Below are positions 7,412-15,915 of a stretch of DNA of 34,399 nt, one piece after another. Numbering within the stretch: the first letter of the stretch is position 1; each line of letters opens with the position of its first letter. The notes below the pieces were generated by a model. That model was given only the letters and a program-made list of their open reading frames with translations, ran no database searches and was not told the origin of the DNA. Origin of the DNA: Bacteroides sp. (GTDB lineage: Bacteria > Bacteroidota > Bacteroidia > Bacteroidales > Bacteroidaceae); NCBI RefSeq assembly GCF_030151085.1, contig NZ_JASLER010000009.1:1-34399 (forward strand). The letters run 5' to 3'. The position numbers and the translations under genes are program-made.

Positions 7412-7996
7412 ATGACTTATGAAATGCCTAAACTTCCTTACGCAAACAATGCGTTGGAACCTGTAATCAGTCAGCAAACAATAGACTTCCACTACGGAAA
7501 ACATCTACAAACCTACGTAAATAACCTCAATAACCTCGTTCCGGGTACGGAATTCGAAGGCAAAGAATTGATAGCAATCGTAGCCACTGCACCCGATGGT
7601 GCCATCTTCAATAATGCCGGACAAGTATTGAATCATACTTTATACTTCCAGCAATTTTCACCGAAACCTGCACACAGTGAGCCTACCGGTAAACTGGCAG
7701 AAGCCATCAAACGTGACTTCGGCAGTTTTGAGAATTTCAAGAAGGAATTCAATGCAGCCGCTGTCGGTCTCTTCGGTTCAGGTTGGGCATGGCTCTCATC
7801 TGATAAAGATGGCAAACTGCATATTACTAAAGAAGGAAACGGAAGTAACCCCGTACGTGCCGGACTGAATCCATTACTTGGTTTCGACGTTTGGGAACAC
7901 TCCTACTACCTTGATTATCAAAACCGTCGTGCCGACCATGTAAATGCTTTATGGAGTATCATCGATTGGGACGTTGTAGGTAACAGATTGAAATAA
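7412..7996 (+). CDS. sodB: Superoxide dismutase, Fe/Mn type
   Basis: 194 residues starting MTYEMPKLPYANNALEP, the start used by Bacteroides superoxide dismutases; the frame opens 12 codons earlier (7376), which would add a hydrophobic extension. Cytoplasmic enzyme converting superoxide to peroxide and oxygen. Metal ligands expected from the family are present: H27, H75 (NHTLYF), D159 and H163 (DVWEHSYY). The related B. fragilis enzyme can use Fe or Mn. No clean -7 box is visible, but an inverted repeat (AAGTTT CA AAACTT, 7349-7362) lies upstream. A terminator follows. Confidence 0.95.
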   Translation: MTYEMPKLPYANNALEPVISQQTIDFHYGKHLQTYVNNLNNLVPGTEFEGKELIAIVATAPDGAIFNNAGQVLNHTLYFQQFSPKPAHSEPTGKLAEAIKRDFGSFENFKKEFNAAAVGLFGSGWAWLSSDKDGKLHITKEGNGSNPVRAGLNPLLGFDVWEHSYYLDYQNRRADHVNALWSIIDWDVVGNRLK

Positions 7997-8024
7997 TTAG
8001 CTAGAATCTCTGATAAAACCAGTG

Positions 8025-8070
8025 AAAAGCGCATTTGTGGAGTAATATCCATAGATGCGCTTTCTTTTTT
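8025..8070 (+). terminator. Terminator after sodB
   Basis: AAAAGCGCAT pairs with ATGCGCTTT across a 20-base loop, followed by CTTTTTT. Intrinsic terminator 30-70 bases after the sod stop. Confidence 0.7.
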
Positions 8071-8092
8071 CTAACATATTTTAAAGGAAAAC

Positions 8093-8125
8093 ATTGGCAT
8101 CCCTACTAACTATTCATTAACTTTG
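8093..8125 (+). promoter_or_regulatory. Promoter of the ThiE-like gene
   Basis: ATTG, 21 bases, TAACTTTG. Close match to the Bacteroides promoter with allowed spacing. Leader is short (about 20 bases), so no TPP riboswitch fits here. Confidence 0.75.
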
Positions 8126-8151
8126 CTAAACATAAACGTTTAACAGTAGAA

Positions 8152-8760
8152 ATGAAACTTATTGTAGTTACAGCACCCAGATTCTTTGTAGAAGAAGATA
8201 AAATTATCACGACTCTTTTTGAAGAAGGTCTGGATATTCTGCATCTGAGAAAACCGGAAACTCCGGCGATGTATTCAGAACGACTCCTGACGCTGATACC
8301 CGAAAAATATCATAAACGCATCGTCACCCACGAGCATTTTTATCTGCAAGAGGAATTCAACCTGATGGGTATTCATCTGAATGCCCGCAACCCTAGTGAG
8401 CCACACGACTATTCCGGACACATCAGTTGCAGTTGTCATTCTATGGAAGAGTTGAAGAATAAAAAGCATTTCTACGATTACTTATTCCTGAGCCCAATTT
8501 ACGATTGTATCACCAAAGATGGTGTAACCTCCGGATTCACTGCGGAAGAACTACGCGAAGCAGGAAGAAGCAAGATCGTAGATAACAAAGTAATGGCTTT
8601 AGGTGGCATAACCCCCGATAATATCTTAGAAATAAAAGATTTCGGCTTTGGTGGTGCTGTTATAATGGGGGATTTATGGAACAAGTTCGACGCTTGTACC
8701 GATCATGATTATTTAGGAGTCATCCGCCATTTCAAGAAACTGAAAGAAATGGCAGATTAA
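8152..8760 (+). CDS. Thiamine phosphate synthase-like protein (ThiE/TenI fold)
   Basis: 202 residues of TIM-barrel ThiE/TenI type. Features of the family: LHLRKP near residue 31 (ThiE itself has LRxK/R for pyrophosphate), the substrate loop YLFLSPIYDCITKDG, and the phosphate-binding strands VMALGGITPDNI and GFGGAVIMG. It could form thiamine phosphate or be a TenI-like isomerase; TenI members keep this fold and often stand alone. There are no other thiamine genes in the window and no TPP riboswitch, so a stand-alone role is likely. It converges on the histidine kinase gene with 9 bases between stops. Confidence 0.8.
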   Translation: MKLIVVTAPRFFVEEDKIITTLFEEGLDILHLRKPETPAMYSERLLTLIPEKYHKRIVTHEHFYLQEEFNLMGIHLNARNPSEPHDYSGHISCSCHSMEELKNKKHFYDYLFLSPIYDCITKDGVTSGFTAEELREAGRSKIVDNKVMALGGITPDNILEIKDFGFGGAVIMGDLWNKFDACTDHDYLGVIRHFKKLKEMAD

Positions 8761-8769
8761 AGCTTTACA

Positions 8770-9654
8770 TTAGAATTTACCGTATTCTCTATATTCTAAC
8801 CCGGCAGGCAAGGTAAAATAGAAAGTGGAACCTTCTCCTTTCTTAGATTCTACACCAATCCCTCCACCGTAATGTTCTACAATAGATTTTGTAATGGATA
8901 AGCCTAATCCGGTACCTTTAATATTATAGTTCATCTTCACAAAGCGTTCGAAGACAGCACGTCTTCCCTCTTCATCAATACCACAACCGGTATCGGCTAC
9001 GTAGAAGTAAAAACTCTGATTGCTCAGTCTTCTGCATCCCACTTTTACACTTCCCTGCTCGGTAAATTTCAAAGCGTTTCTCACTAAATTATTTACTACT
9101 TGGGCAAAGCGAGTTCGATCTACCACTAAACGACATTGGGGTAACTTTTCTACAAACTCCACTTGAATGCCCGATGGATGGCTATGTAAGTTCTGTGCTA
9201 TACAAAGTTCACTGATAAGCGCATTTACATCTACTTCAACATCATTAAATTCCAATGTATTAGCTTCTATTTTTGAATAATCCAGCAAATCATTGACCAG
9301 TTGCAACAAAGAGTCTTTATTATCATTTATCTCTTTCAGGAAAGTCATACGAGTTTCTCTATCCAAATCATCCATTTCGGCAAGCATAGTAGTGAAACCT
9401 ACAATTGCATTCAATGGCGTTCGTATCTCGTGAGTCATATTGGCAATAAAAGCATTCTTCAATTGATTAGTCTCTTCAGACACTTCGTTCATGCGCTTCA
9501 ATGTTTTCAAACGTCTGCTCTTACTGATAGCAACAATCACCATAATAGCCAATAGTAAAAGGATAATTAGCCCAAAAGAAAAGAGAATGATTTCATTTTT
9601 CTGAATAAAATTAGTGATCCCCCAATCGTATAAAATGCCTAATATTAATTTCAT
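8770..9654 (-). CDS. Membrane histidine kinase without a sensor domain
   Basis: 294 residues from the ATG at 9654; an upstream in-frame ATG at 9696 overlaps the -7 box and is unlikely to be used. One transmembrane helix (about 24-43), a short linker, a HisKA dimerisation domain with phospho-acceptor H75 in NMTHEIRTPLNAIVGF, and a HATPase domain with N box VVNNLVRNALKF, G1 DTGCGID and G2 GTGLGLS. It has no periplasmic or PAS sensor and no adjacent response regulator, so it is an orphan kinase whose signal and partner are unknown. Confidence 0.9.
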   Translation of the reverse strand: MKLILGILYDWGITNFIQKNEIILFSFGLIILLLLAIMVIVAISKSRRLKTLKRMNEVSEETNQLKNAFIANMTHEIRTPLNAIVGFTTMLAEMDDLDRETRMTFLKEINDNKDSLLQLVNDLLDYSKIEANTLEFNDVEVDVNALISELCIAQNLHSHPSGIQVEFVEKLPQCRLVVDRTRFAQVVNNLVRNALKFTEQGSVKVGCRRLSNQSFYFYVADTGCGIDEEGRRAVFERFVKMNYNIKGTGLGLSITKSIVEHYGGGIGVESKKGEGSTFYFTLPAGLEYREYGKF

Positions 9655-9693
9655 GGTATTCAATGTTTGTTTTGCAAAGTATTCAAAGAGATG

Positions 9694-9701
9694 CAAATAT
9701 A
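9694..9701 (-). promoter_or_regulatory. Histidine kinase promoter -7 box
   Basis: Minus-strand TATATTTG, 39 bases before the ATG at 9654. Overlaps the alternative start at 9696, which is therefore rejected. Confidence 0.65.
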
Positions 9702-9754
9702 AGAAAGAAAATACAATTAGTAGATTATAAAATACACATTTATTAGAAAAAAAT

Positions 9755-9781
9755 TCCTAAGAGCTTTCCATACTCTTAGGA
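9755..9781 (-). terminator. Terminator after the 73-residue membrane protein
   Basis: TCCTAAGAG (9755-9763) pairs with CTCTTAGGA (9773-9781); on the minus strand the hairpin is followed by a run of seven Ts. Confidence 0.85.
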
Positions 9782-9854
9782 GTTTTGCAAATAATGTAAT
9801 TAACAATGACAAGGAAAGATGAAGAATATTAACTCAATGAAATTCAGTGTAAAC

Positions 9855-10076
9855 TTATTTTTTATAATTCCTATAATACTGCATCGTTTTATTAATTAAC
9901 CAAATAAGAGAAATTACAGCAAGCACCCATATAATCAATGTGTATTGCATAAAGAAATAGCTGAAGTAGCTACCCAATAGAATGCCGATTGATAACAAGC
10001 AGATTTTGAATACTACGTAATCTGCTCCTGTAAAAGAGTGAGCTGATTCTATTAGATTTTTGATAAAGCTCTTCAT
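9855..10076 (-). CDS. Small membrane protein (73 residues)
   Basis: 73 residues with two predicted membrane helices (about 22-43 and 46-63) and a basic tail (YYRNYKK), suggesting a hairpin topology with N- and C-termini inside. It is followed by a good terminator. It lies 130 bases downstream of a 31-residue membrane protein on the same strand and may share its promoter. I do not recognise a family; the good start, terminator and coherent topology support a real gene. Confidence 0.7.
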   Translation of the reverse strand: MKSFIKNLIESAHSFTGADYVVFKICLLSIGILLGSYFSYFFMQYTLIIWVLAVISLIWLINKTMQYYRNYKK

Positions 10077-10206
10077 AATTCATTTATTTTTAAGTCTTCA
10101 ATATACTATTGATACAACGGAAAGTAAGGAATTATAGTTCACCAAAACAGAAAATATTTTCCATAAAAAAGTCTGAATACGAATCAGCAAGTAAAATAGA
10201 GAGGGA

Positions 10207-10302
10207 TTACTTTTTACGATTAGAGAACAAGCTATCTATCCAGCGCACTACGTACACAATAATAACACCTGCTACAACCATAGCGAAAATACGAGCTAAC
10301 AT
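10207..10302 (-). CDS. Very small single-pass membrane protein (31 residues)
   Basis: ATG at 10302 to TAA at 10207. The product begins MLARIFAMVVAGVIIVYVV, a single membrane helix, and ends in a charged SNRKK tail. A TATCTTTG -7 box (10341-10348) lies 38 bases upstream, the spacing seen for other genes here. It is too short for usual gene finders. It is separated from ppdK upstream by a strong terminator, so the promoter is its own. Function unknown; positive-inside charge distribution suggests an inner-membrane peptide that could bind a larger membrane complex. Confidence 0.6.
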   Translation of the reverse strand: MLARIFAMVVAGVIIVYVVRWIDSLFSNRKK

Positions 10303-10340
10303 AATCAATTGTATTAAATGTAACTTATTAAAGTAGTGCG

Positions 10341-10348
10341 CAAAGATA
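10341..10348 (-). promoter_or_regulatory. -7 box before the 31-residue membrane protein
   Basis: Minus-strand TATCTTTG, placed downstream of the ppdK terminator and 38 bases before the small gene. No TTTG at -33. Confidence 0.6.
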
Positions 10349-10396
10349 GGCAAAAAGATGAATATCTCATAAAGTGTTTAGAATGCGCATAAAAAA

Positions 10397-10435
10397 TATG
10401 GGCTTATAGCATATTTTAGATGCTACAAACCCATA
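10397..10435 (-). terminator. ppdK terminator
   Basis: TATGGG...ATAGCAT (10397-10412) pairs with ATGCTAC...CCCATA (10420-10435), a long stem with few mismatches, followed on the minus strand by TTTTTT. Confidence 0.88.
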
Positions 10436-10471
10436 TATTATATTAATTATCTCTAGTTAAAAACCAGACAA

Positions 10472-13192
10472 TCAACCTTCAATCGCAGCCTGTGCCGCCG
10501 CTAAACGTGCTATCGGCACACGGAACGGAGAGCAGCTGACATAATTCAAACCTACTCTGTGGCAGAATTTAACTGAAGAAGGTTCACCACCATGCTCACC
10601 ACATATACCGCACTTCAAATCCGGACGTGAAGCACGACCTTTCTCAGTAGCCATTTGTATCAACTGTCCTACGCCCTTTTGGTCAAGTACCTGGAATGGA
10701 TCCACTTTCAGAATCTTCTTTTCCAAATAAATCGGGAGGAAGGAAGCGATATCATCACGAGAGTAACCGAAGGTCATCTGAGTCAAATCGTTCGTACCGA
10801 AAGAGAAGAATTCTGCAGAAGAAGCAATACGGTCGGCAGTCAAGGCAGCACGAGGAATTTCAATCATTGTACCTACTTTGAAGTCGATGCTGTCACCTAC
10901 TTCAGCAAACAATTTTGCAGCTTCGGAACGAATCACGTCCTCCTGTTGTTTGAACTCATATACAATACCGGTTAGCGGTACCATGATTTCGGGATGTGTT
11001 TCTACGCCTGCCTTCTTCAATTCTAATGCTGCACCAAGAATAGCACGTGTCTGCATCTGAGTAATTTCAGGATATGTATTACCTAAACGACAACCACGGT
11101 GACCTAACATCGGATTATGTTCGCATAATGATTCAACACGTTGCTGGATATATTGTAGGCTTACACCCATCATATCTGCCATTTCTTGTTGTCCCTTCAA
11201 ATCATGAGGAACGAATTCATGCAAAGGAGGATCGAGCAGACGAACTGTCACCGGACAACCTGCCATTGCTTCGAATATACCTTTGAAATCGGCTTGTTGA
11301 TACGGAAGAATTTTTGCCAATGCCTTACGACGTCCTTCTGCATTTTCTGCCAGGATCATTTCACGCATAGCTTTGATCTTCTCGCCTTCGAAGAACATAT
11401 GTTCTGTACGGCAAAGACCGATACCTACTGCACCAAAATTGCGGGCTACTTCAGCATCATGCGGGGTATCAGCATTGGTACGCACCTGAAGTCTTGTATA
11501 TTTATCAGCCAAAGTCATCAGTTCGGCAAAGTCACCGGAAAGTTCGGCAGCCATTGTTGTAACTTGACCTTTATAAATTTCACCAGTACTACCATTCAAA
11601 GAAATATAATCGCCTTCTTTCAAGATAACACCATCAACTTCTACTGTACGTGCTTTGTAGTCAATATTCAAAGCTCCTGCACCGGAAACACAGCATTTAC
11701 CCATACCACGAGCTACTACAGCTGCATGCGAGGTCATACCACCACGAGCGGTAAGAATACCTTCGGCAACTGCCATACCTGCCAAGTCTTCGGGAGAAGT
11801 TTCTACACGTACCATGATTACTTTCTTTGCTGCAGCATGCCATTCGGCAGCATCATCGGCAAAGAAAACAATCTGTCCGCAAGCAGCACCCGGAGAAGCG
11901 GGAAGACCACGGGTCAAAACCTGGGCTTGCTTCAAGGCCGTTTTATCAAATACAGGATGGAGCAATTCGTCCAACTTATTGGGTTCACAACGCAATATGG
12001 CTGTTTTTTCGTCAATCATACCTTGATGGAGCAAGTCTGTGGCAATTTTTACCATAGCAGCACCGGTACGTTTACCGTTACGGGTCTGAAGGAACCAGAG
12101 TTTACCATCTTGTACAGTGAACTCCATATCCTGCATATCTTTGTAATGGTTTTCAAGTTTGGTTTGCAATGCATCCAGTTCTTTGTAGATTTCCGGCATG
12201 GCTTCTTCCATAGAAGGATAATTGGCAGCACGATCTTCTTCGGTTACACCAGCCAATTCAGCCCAACGCTTGGAACCGACGATGGTGATTTGTTGCGGAG
12301 TACGGATACCAGCCACAACGTCTTCACCTTGTGCATTAATAAGGTATTCACCATTGAAGAGGTCTTCACCTGTAGCTGCATCACGGCTGAAGCAAACACC
12401 TGTAGCAGAAGTTTCGCCCATGTTACCGAATACCATTGCCTGAACAGTAACTGCTGTACCCCATTCGTCAGGAATACTCTCCATCTTACGATAAAGAATA
12501 GCACGTTCGTTCATCCAAGAGTTAAACACGGAACATACAGCCCCCCACAACTGCTCGTAAGCACTAGTTGGGAAGTCTTTTCCGGTTTGAGCTTTAACGG
12601 CAGCCTTGAATTTCTTCACCAGTTCTTTAAGGTCTTCTACTTCCAGCTCATTATCAAGTTTCACGCCTTTAGCATGCTTCACTTCTTCAATAATAGCTTC
12701 AAAAGGATCCTGATCTTCTTTGTTGACTGGCTTCATACCCAGTACAACATCGCCATACATCTGTACGAAACGACGGTAAGAGTCCCATGCAAAACGTGCA
12801 TTACCGGTTTTGCGAGTCAATCCTTCCACTACTTCATCATTCAAGCCAAGGTTCAAAATGGTATCCATCATACCCGGCATAGAAGCACGAGCACCCGAAC
12901 GTACGGAAACCAATAACGGGTTTTCTACATCACCAAATTTTGAACGCATCAGCGTTTCAACATTTGCAATGGCTTGTTCTACTTCTTTCTTTAATAGAGC
13001 AACGACTTTATCTTGCCCCATCTCATAATATTCTGTACAAACTTCTGTCGTAATTGTAAAGCCCGGAGGAACCGGAACTCCGATAAGGTTCATTTCTGCA
13101 AGATTAGCCCCTTTACCCCCCAAAAGGTTTTTCATGTCGGCTTTTCCTTCTGCCTGTCCATTACCAAAGGTATAAACTCTTTTTTTGTCCAT
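10472..13192 (-). CDS. ppdK: Pyruvate, phosphate dikinase
   Basis: 906 residues, full length. Interconverts pyruvate + ATP + Pi and PEP + AMP + PPi; in anaerobic Bacteroides it links glycolysis and gluconeogenesis at low energy cost. N-terminal ATP-grasp domain (NLLGGKGANLAEM near 22-34, VSVRSGARASMPGMMDT near 96-111), the swivelling phosphohistidine domain with catalytic H489 in GGMTSHAAVVARGMGK, and a C-terminal PEP/pyruvate barrel with LLDPPLHEF, GTMIEIPRAAL, FGTNDLTQ and catalytic cysteine in CGICGEHGGEP. Single-gene unit with its own promoter and terminator. The large frame on the opposite strand is a shadow. Confidence 0.98.
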   Translation of the reverse strand: MDKKRVYTFGNGQAEGKADMKNLLGGKGANLAEMNLIGVPVPPGFTITTEVCTEYYEMGQDKVVALLKKEVEQAIANVETLMRSKFGDVENPLLVSVRSGARASMPGMMDTILNLGLNDEVVEGLTRKTGNARFAWDSYRRFVQMYGDVVLGMKPVNKEDQDPFEAIIEEVKHAKGVKLDNELEVEDLKELVKKFKAAVKAQTGKDFPTSAYEQLWGAVCSVFNSWMNERAILYRKMESIPDEWGTAVTVQAMVFGNMGETSATGVCFSRDAATGEDLFNGEYLINAQGEDVVAGIRTPQQITIVGSKRWAELAGVTEEDRAANYPSMEEAMPEIYKELDALQTKLENHYKDMQDMEFTVQDGKLWFLQTRNGKRTGAAMVKIATDLLHQGMIDEKTAILRCEPNKLDELLHPVFDKTALKQAQVLTRGLPASPGAACGQIVFFADDAAEWHAAAKKVIMVRVETSPEDLAGMAVAEGILTARGGMTSHAAVVARGMGKCCVSGAGALNIDYKARTVEVDGVILKEGDYISLNGSTGEIYKGQVTTMAAELSGDFAELMTLADKYTRLQVRTNADTPHDAEVARNFGAVGIGLCRTEHMFFEGEKIKAMREMILAENAEGRRKALAKILPYQQADFKGIFEAMAGCPVTVRLLDPPLHEFVPHDLKGQQEMADMMGVSLQYIQQRVESLCEHNPMLGHRGCRLGNTYPEITQMQTRAILGAALELKKAGVETHPEIMVPLTGIVYEFKQQEDVIRSEAAKLFAEVGDSIDFKVGTMIEIPRAALTADRIASSAEFFSFGTNDLTQMTFGYSRDDIASFLPIYLEKKILKVDPFQVLDQKGVGQLIQMATEKGRASRPDLKCGICGEHGGEPSSVKFCHRVGLNYVSCSPFRVPIARLAAAQAAIEG

Positions 13193-13239
13193 AATAAAAA
13201 TTTAAAGTTTTTGATTGTGATTTTTTCCTTTTCTGTTCG

Positions 13240-13247
13240 CAAATCTA
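13240..13247 (-). promoter_or_regulatory. ppdK promoter -7 box
   Basis: Minus-strand TAGATTTG, 47 bases before the ppdK ATG. Confidence 0.65.
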
Positions 13248-13361
13248 AGGATATTTCGCAGACTAGAAAACTTTTTCAGAAAAAAGTTTATACCAAAATG
13301 CAATTTCGACATTGCAATATTTAATATTTCGATTCATAGAGAGAAATCCCGAAAAAATGCC

Positions 13362-13369
13362 TACTTTTG
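13362..13369 (+). promoter_or_regulatory. Promoter -7 box of the rRNA-modification genes
   Basis: TACTTTTG, 28 bases before the GTG start at 13398. Confidence 0.65.
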
Positions 13370-13397
13370 TACCAAAATTTATTAGATTGGTGTAAAA

Positions 13398-14819
13398 GTG
13401 GCAAGAAAGAGAAAAGAACTTCCCCTACTGGAGAAGATAACAATTACGGATGTGGCTGCCGAAGGAAAAGCTATCGCAAAAGTCAATGATTTGGTGATTT
13501 TCGTACCGTATGTCGTGCCCGGCGACGTTGTAGATCTGCAAATTAAGAGAAAAAAACATCATTATGCTGAAGCCGAAGCGGTGAAGTTCCATGAGTATTC
13601 ACCCGTAAGAGCTGTTCCATTCTGCCAACATTATGGAGTTTGCGGGGGTTGTAAATGGCAAGTTCTCCCCTATTCCGAACAAATCAAATACAAACAGAAA
13701 CAAGTAACGGACAACCTTACTCGCATCGGAAAAATAGAACTCCCGGAAATCTCTCCTATATTAGGTTCTGAAAAAACGCAGTTCTACAGAAATAAACTGG
13801 AGTACACTTTTTCAAACAAACGCTGGTTGACCTACGAAGAAGTTCAGCAAAACGTTGTGTATGAGCAGATGAATGCAGTAGGTTTCCATATTCCGAATGC
13901 TTTCGATAAGGTATTGGCTATAGAAAAATGCTGGTTACAGGATGATATTTCCAATCGTATCCGCAATGCAGTACGCGATTATGCATACGAGCACAATTAC
14001 TCGTTTATCAATCTGCGTAGCCAGGAAGGTATGCTGCGCAATATGATAGTACGTACTTCATCTACAGGTGAATTAATGGTAATCCTCATCTGCAAAATAG
14101 AAAAGGATGAAGAGATGGCATTATTCAAGAATATACTGCAATATATAGCAGATAAATTCCCCGAAATTACTTCCCTTCTATACATTATTAATAATAAGTG
14201 CAACGATACCATTACAGACCTCGATGTCTATACATTCAAAGGTAATGACCACATCTTTGAAGAAATGGAAGGTTTGCGTTTCAAAATAGGCCCCAAATCT
14301 TTCTACCAAACCAACTCTGAGCAGGCATACAACCTATACAAGATTGCACGCAATTTTGCAGGGCTTACCGGCAATGAATTGGTTTACGACCTCTACACTG
14401 GCACCGGAACCATTGCCAACTTTGTAGCCAAACAAGCTCGCCAGGTGATTGGTATAGAGTACGTTCCTGAAGCTATTGAAGACGCAAAGGTCAATGCAGA
14501 GATCAATGGCATAAAAAATACATTATTCTTCGCTGGAGATATGAAAGACATGTTGACGCAAGACTTCATCAATCAATATGGACGTCCTGATGTCATCATT
14601 ACTGATCCTCCACGTGCCGGAATGCACCAGGATGTAGTTGACGTCATTCTCTTTGCTGAACCCAAACGTATCGTTTATGTCAGCTGTAACCCTGCTACTC
14701 AAGCACGCGACTTGCAATTGCTCGATGTGAAATACAAGGTGACTGCTGTTCAACCCGTAGATATGTTCCCGCACACTCATCATGTAGAGAACGTAGTGCT
14801 ATTGGAAATTAAAAATTGA
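13398..14819 (+). CDS. rlmD: 23S rRNA (uracil-5)-methyltransferase, RlmD/RumA family
   Basis: 473 residues with a GTG start (MARKRKELP). S-adenosylmethionine-dependent m5U methyltransferase acting on 23S rRNA. N-terminal TRAM domain (about 10-70), an iron-sulfur cluster motif (C76, C82, C85, with a fourth cysteine in IEKCWL), the SAM-binding motif LYTGTGTIANFVA, DPPRAGMH, and the catalytic cysteine C430 in YVSCNPATQARDL. Whether it modifies U1939, U747 or both cannot be read from sequence. A pseudouridine synthase follows 26 bases later, so the two form an rRNA-modification unit. Confidence 0.93.
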   Translation: MARKRKELPLLEKITITDVAAEGKAIAKVNDLVIFVPYVVPGDVVDLQIKRKKHHYAEAEAVKFHEYSPVRAVPFCQHYGVCGGCKWQVLPYSEQIKYKQKQVTDNLTRIGKIELPEISPILGSEKTQFYRNKLEYTFSNKRWLTYEEVQQNVVYEQMNAVGFHIPNAFDKVLAIEKCWLQDDISNRIRNAVRDYAYEHNYSFINLRSQEGMLRNMIVRTSSTGELMVILICKIEKDEEMALFKNILQYIADKFPEITSLLYIINNKCNDTITDLDVYTFKGNDHIFEEMEGLRFKIGPKSFYQTNSEQAYNLYKIARNFAGLTGNELVYDLYTGTGTIANFVAKQARQVIGIEYVPEAIEDAKVNAEINGIKNTLFFAGDMKDMLTQDFINQYGRPDVIITDPPRAGMHQDVVDVILFAEPKRIVYVSCNPATQARDLQLLDVKYKVTAVQPVDMFPHTHHVENVVLLEIKN

Positions 14820-14845
14820 GAATTAAAAATTAAAAAAATACCGTT

Positions 14846-15757
14846 GTGGCAAAAGAAAAAATCGTAGCAAGAGCCCGCACACAATATACGGACTATATGG
14901 TAAAGGAGCCTATGGAACTCATGGAGTTTCTGGCTGCCAAAATGCCGGATGCTAGCCGTACCAAACTGAAGTCTCTATTAAGCAAGCGGATAGTATATGT
15001 AGACAGTGTAATCACTACACAATACAATTATCTATTGAAACCGGGCATGAAAGTACAAATCAGCCGTGAGAAAGGAAGAAAAGAATTCAATCATAAGCTG
15101 GTTAAAATAGTATATGAAGATGCTTACGTCATCGTAATTGAAAAAATGCAGGGATTGTTGTCCGTAAATACGGACCGCCAGAAGGAACGTACAGCTTACA
15201 CTATATTAAACGAATATGTTCAACGTTCGGGAAAACAAAACCGCGTTTATATAGTACATCGCCTGGACCGTGATACTTCGGGATTGATGATGTTTGCCAA
15301 AGACGAGAAAACTCAAAACACATTGCGTGACAACTGGCATGACATTGTATTCGACCGCCGTTATGTAGCAGTTGTTTCCGGAGAGATGGAAAAGAATGGA
15401 GGTTCAGTTTCTTCGTGGCTTACTGACCGTACACTTTATGTACACTCCAGTCCTACGGATGATGGTGGTAAGGAATCAATTACACACTACCGCACCATTA
15501 AACGTGCCAATGGCTTTTCTTTAGTGGAATTGAATTTGGAAACAGGACGCAAAAACCAAATACGTGTACACATGCAAGACTTGGGACACCCCATTATTGG
15601 CGACGGACGTTACGGGCTGGAAGAAGTTAATCCGATTGGAAGATTAGCGTTGCACGCTTTTAAGCTTTGTTTCTATCATCCGGTGACCGGCGAGAAAATG
15701 AGTTTTGAAACTCCATACCCCGGAGATTTCAAGAAACTATTTCTGAAAAAACAATAA
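14846..15757 (+). CDS. Pseudouridine synthase, RluA/RluD family
   Basis: 303 residues, GTG start. Isomerises uridine in rRNA (or tRNA). N-terminal S4 RNA-binding domain (about 22-75, RTKLKSLLSKRIVYVD), then the synthase domain with the catalytic motif HRLDRDTSG (H138-G146, catalytic D141) and the C-terminal motifs ETGRKNQIRVHM and HPIIGDGRYG. Which uridines are modified cannot be told; RluD-like or RluC-like specificity is possible. It is the second gene after rlmD and ends just before a complex repeat terminator. Confidence 0.92.
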   Translation: MAKEKIVARARTQYTDYMVKEPMELMEFLAAKMPDASRTKLKSLLSKRIVYVDSVITTQYNYLLKPGMKVQISREKGRKEFNHKLVKIVYEDAYVIVIEKMQGLLSVNTDRQKERTAYTILNEYVQRSGKQNRVYIVHRLDRDTSGLMMFAKDEKTQNTLRDNWHDIVFDRRYVAVVSGEMEKNGGSVSSWLTDRTLYVHSSPTDDGGKESITHYRTIKRANGFSLVELNLETGRKNQIRVHMQDLGHPIIGDGRYGLEEVNPIGRLALHAFKLCFYHPVTGEKMSFETPYPGDFKKLFLKKQ

Positions 15758-15771
15758 AATATTATCTACTG

Positions 15772-15856
15772 AAAAGGGCTACACCCTTTACCCCAAATGG
15801 TGTAGCCCTACATATAAAAGGGTGTAGCCATCCGGACTAAAGGGTGTAGCCCTTTT
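15772..15856. terminator. Terminator built from four copies of GGGTGTAGCC
   Basis: The 19-base AAAAGGGCTACACCCTTTA (15772-15790) is exactly inverted at 15838-15856, followed by TTTTT. Between the arms lie two further copies in the second-arm orientation (15799-15809 and 15820-15829). The left arm could therefore pair with any of three partners. It lies between converging genes and can end both transcripts. Confidence 0.7.
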
Positions 15857-15915
15857 TATTACTTATTTTTGGATACTAGTTACCTTACAAGTCCAATTTA
15901 TTTTCAATCCTATCT

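Noticed and set aside
8126..8151. Possible TPP riboswitch before the ThiE-like gene
   Set aside because: The leader from the promoter is about 20 bases and lacks the TPP aptamer motifs.
11186..12916. 576-codon open frame opposite ppdK
   Set aside because: It is antisense to a highly conserved enzyme, has a composition rich in C, F, H, S and T and no motif; it arises from the codon bias of ppdK.
13281..13340. Short TGCAAT/ATTGCA inverted repeat between ppdK and rlmD
   Set aside because: Only 6-bp arms in AT-rich DNA and not aligned with either promoter; could be chance.
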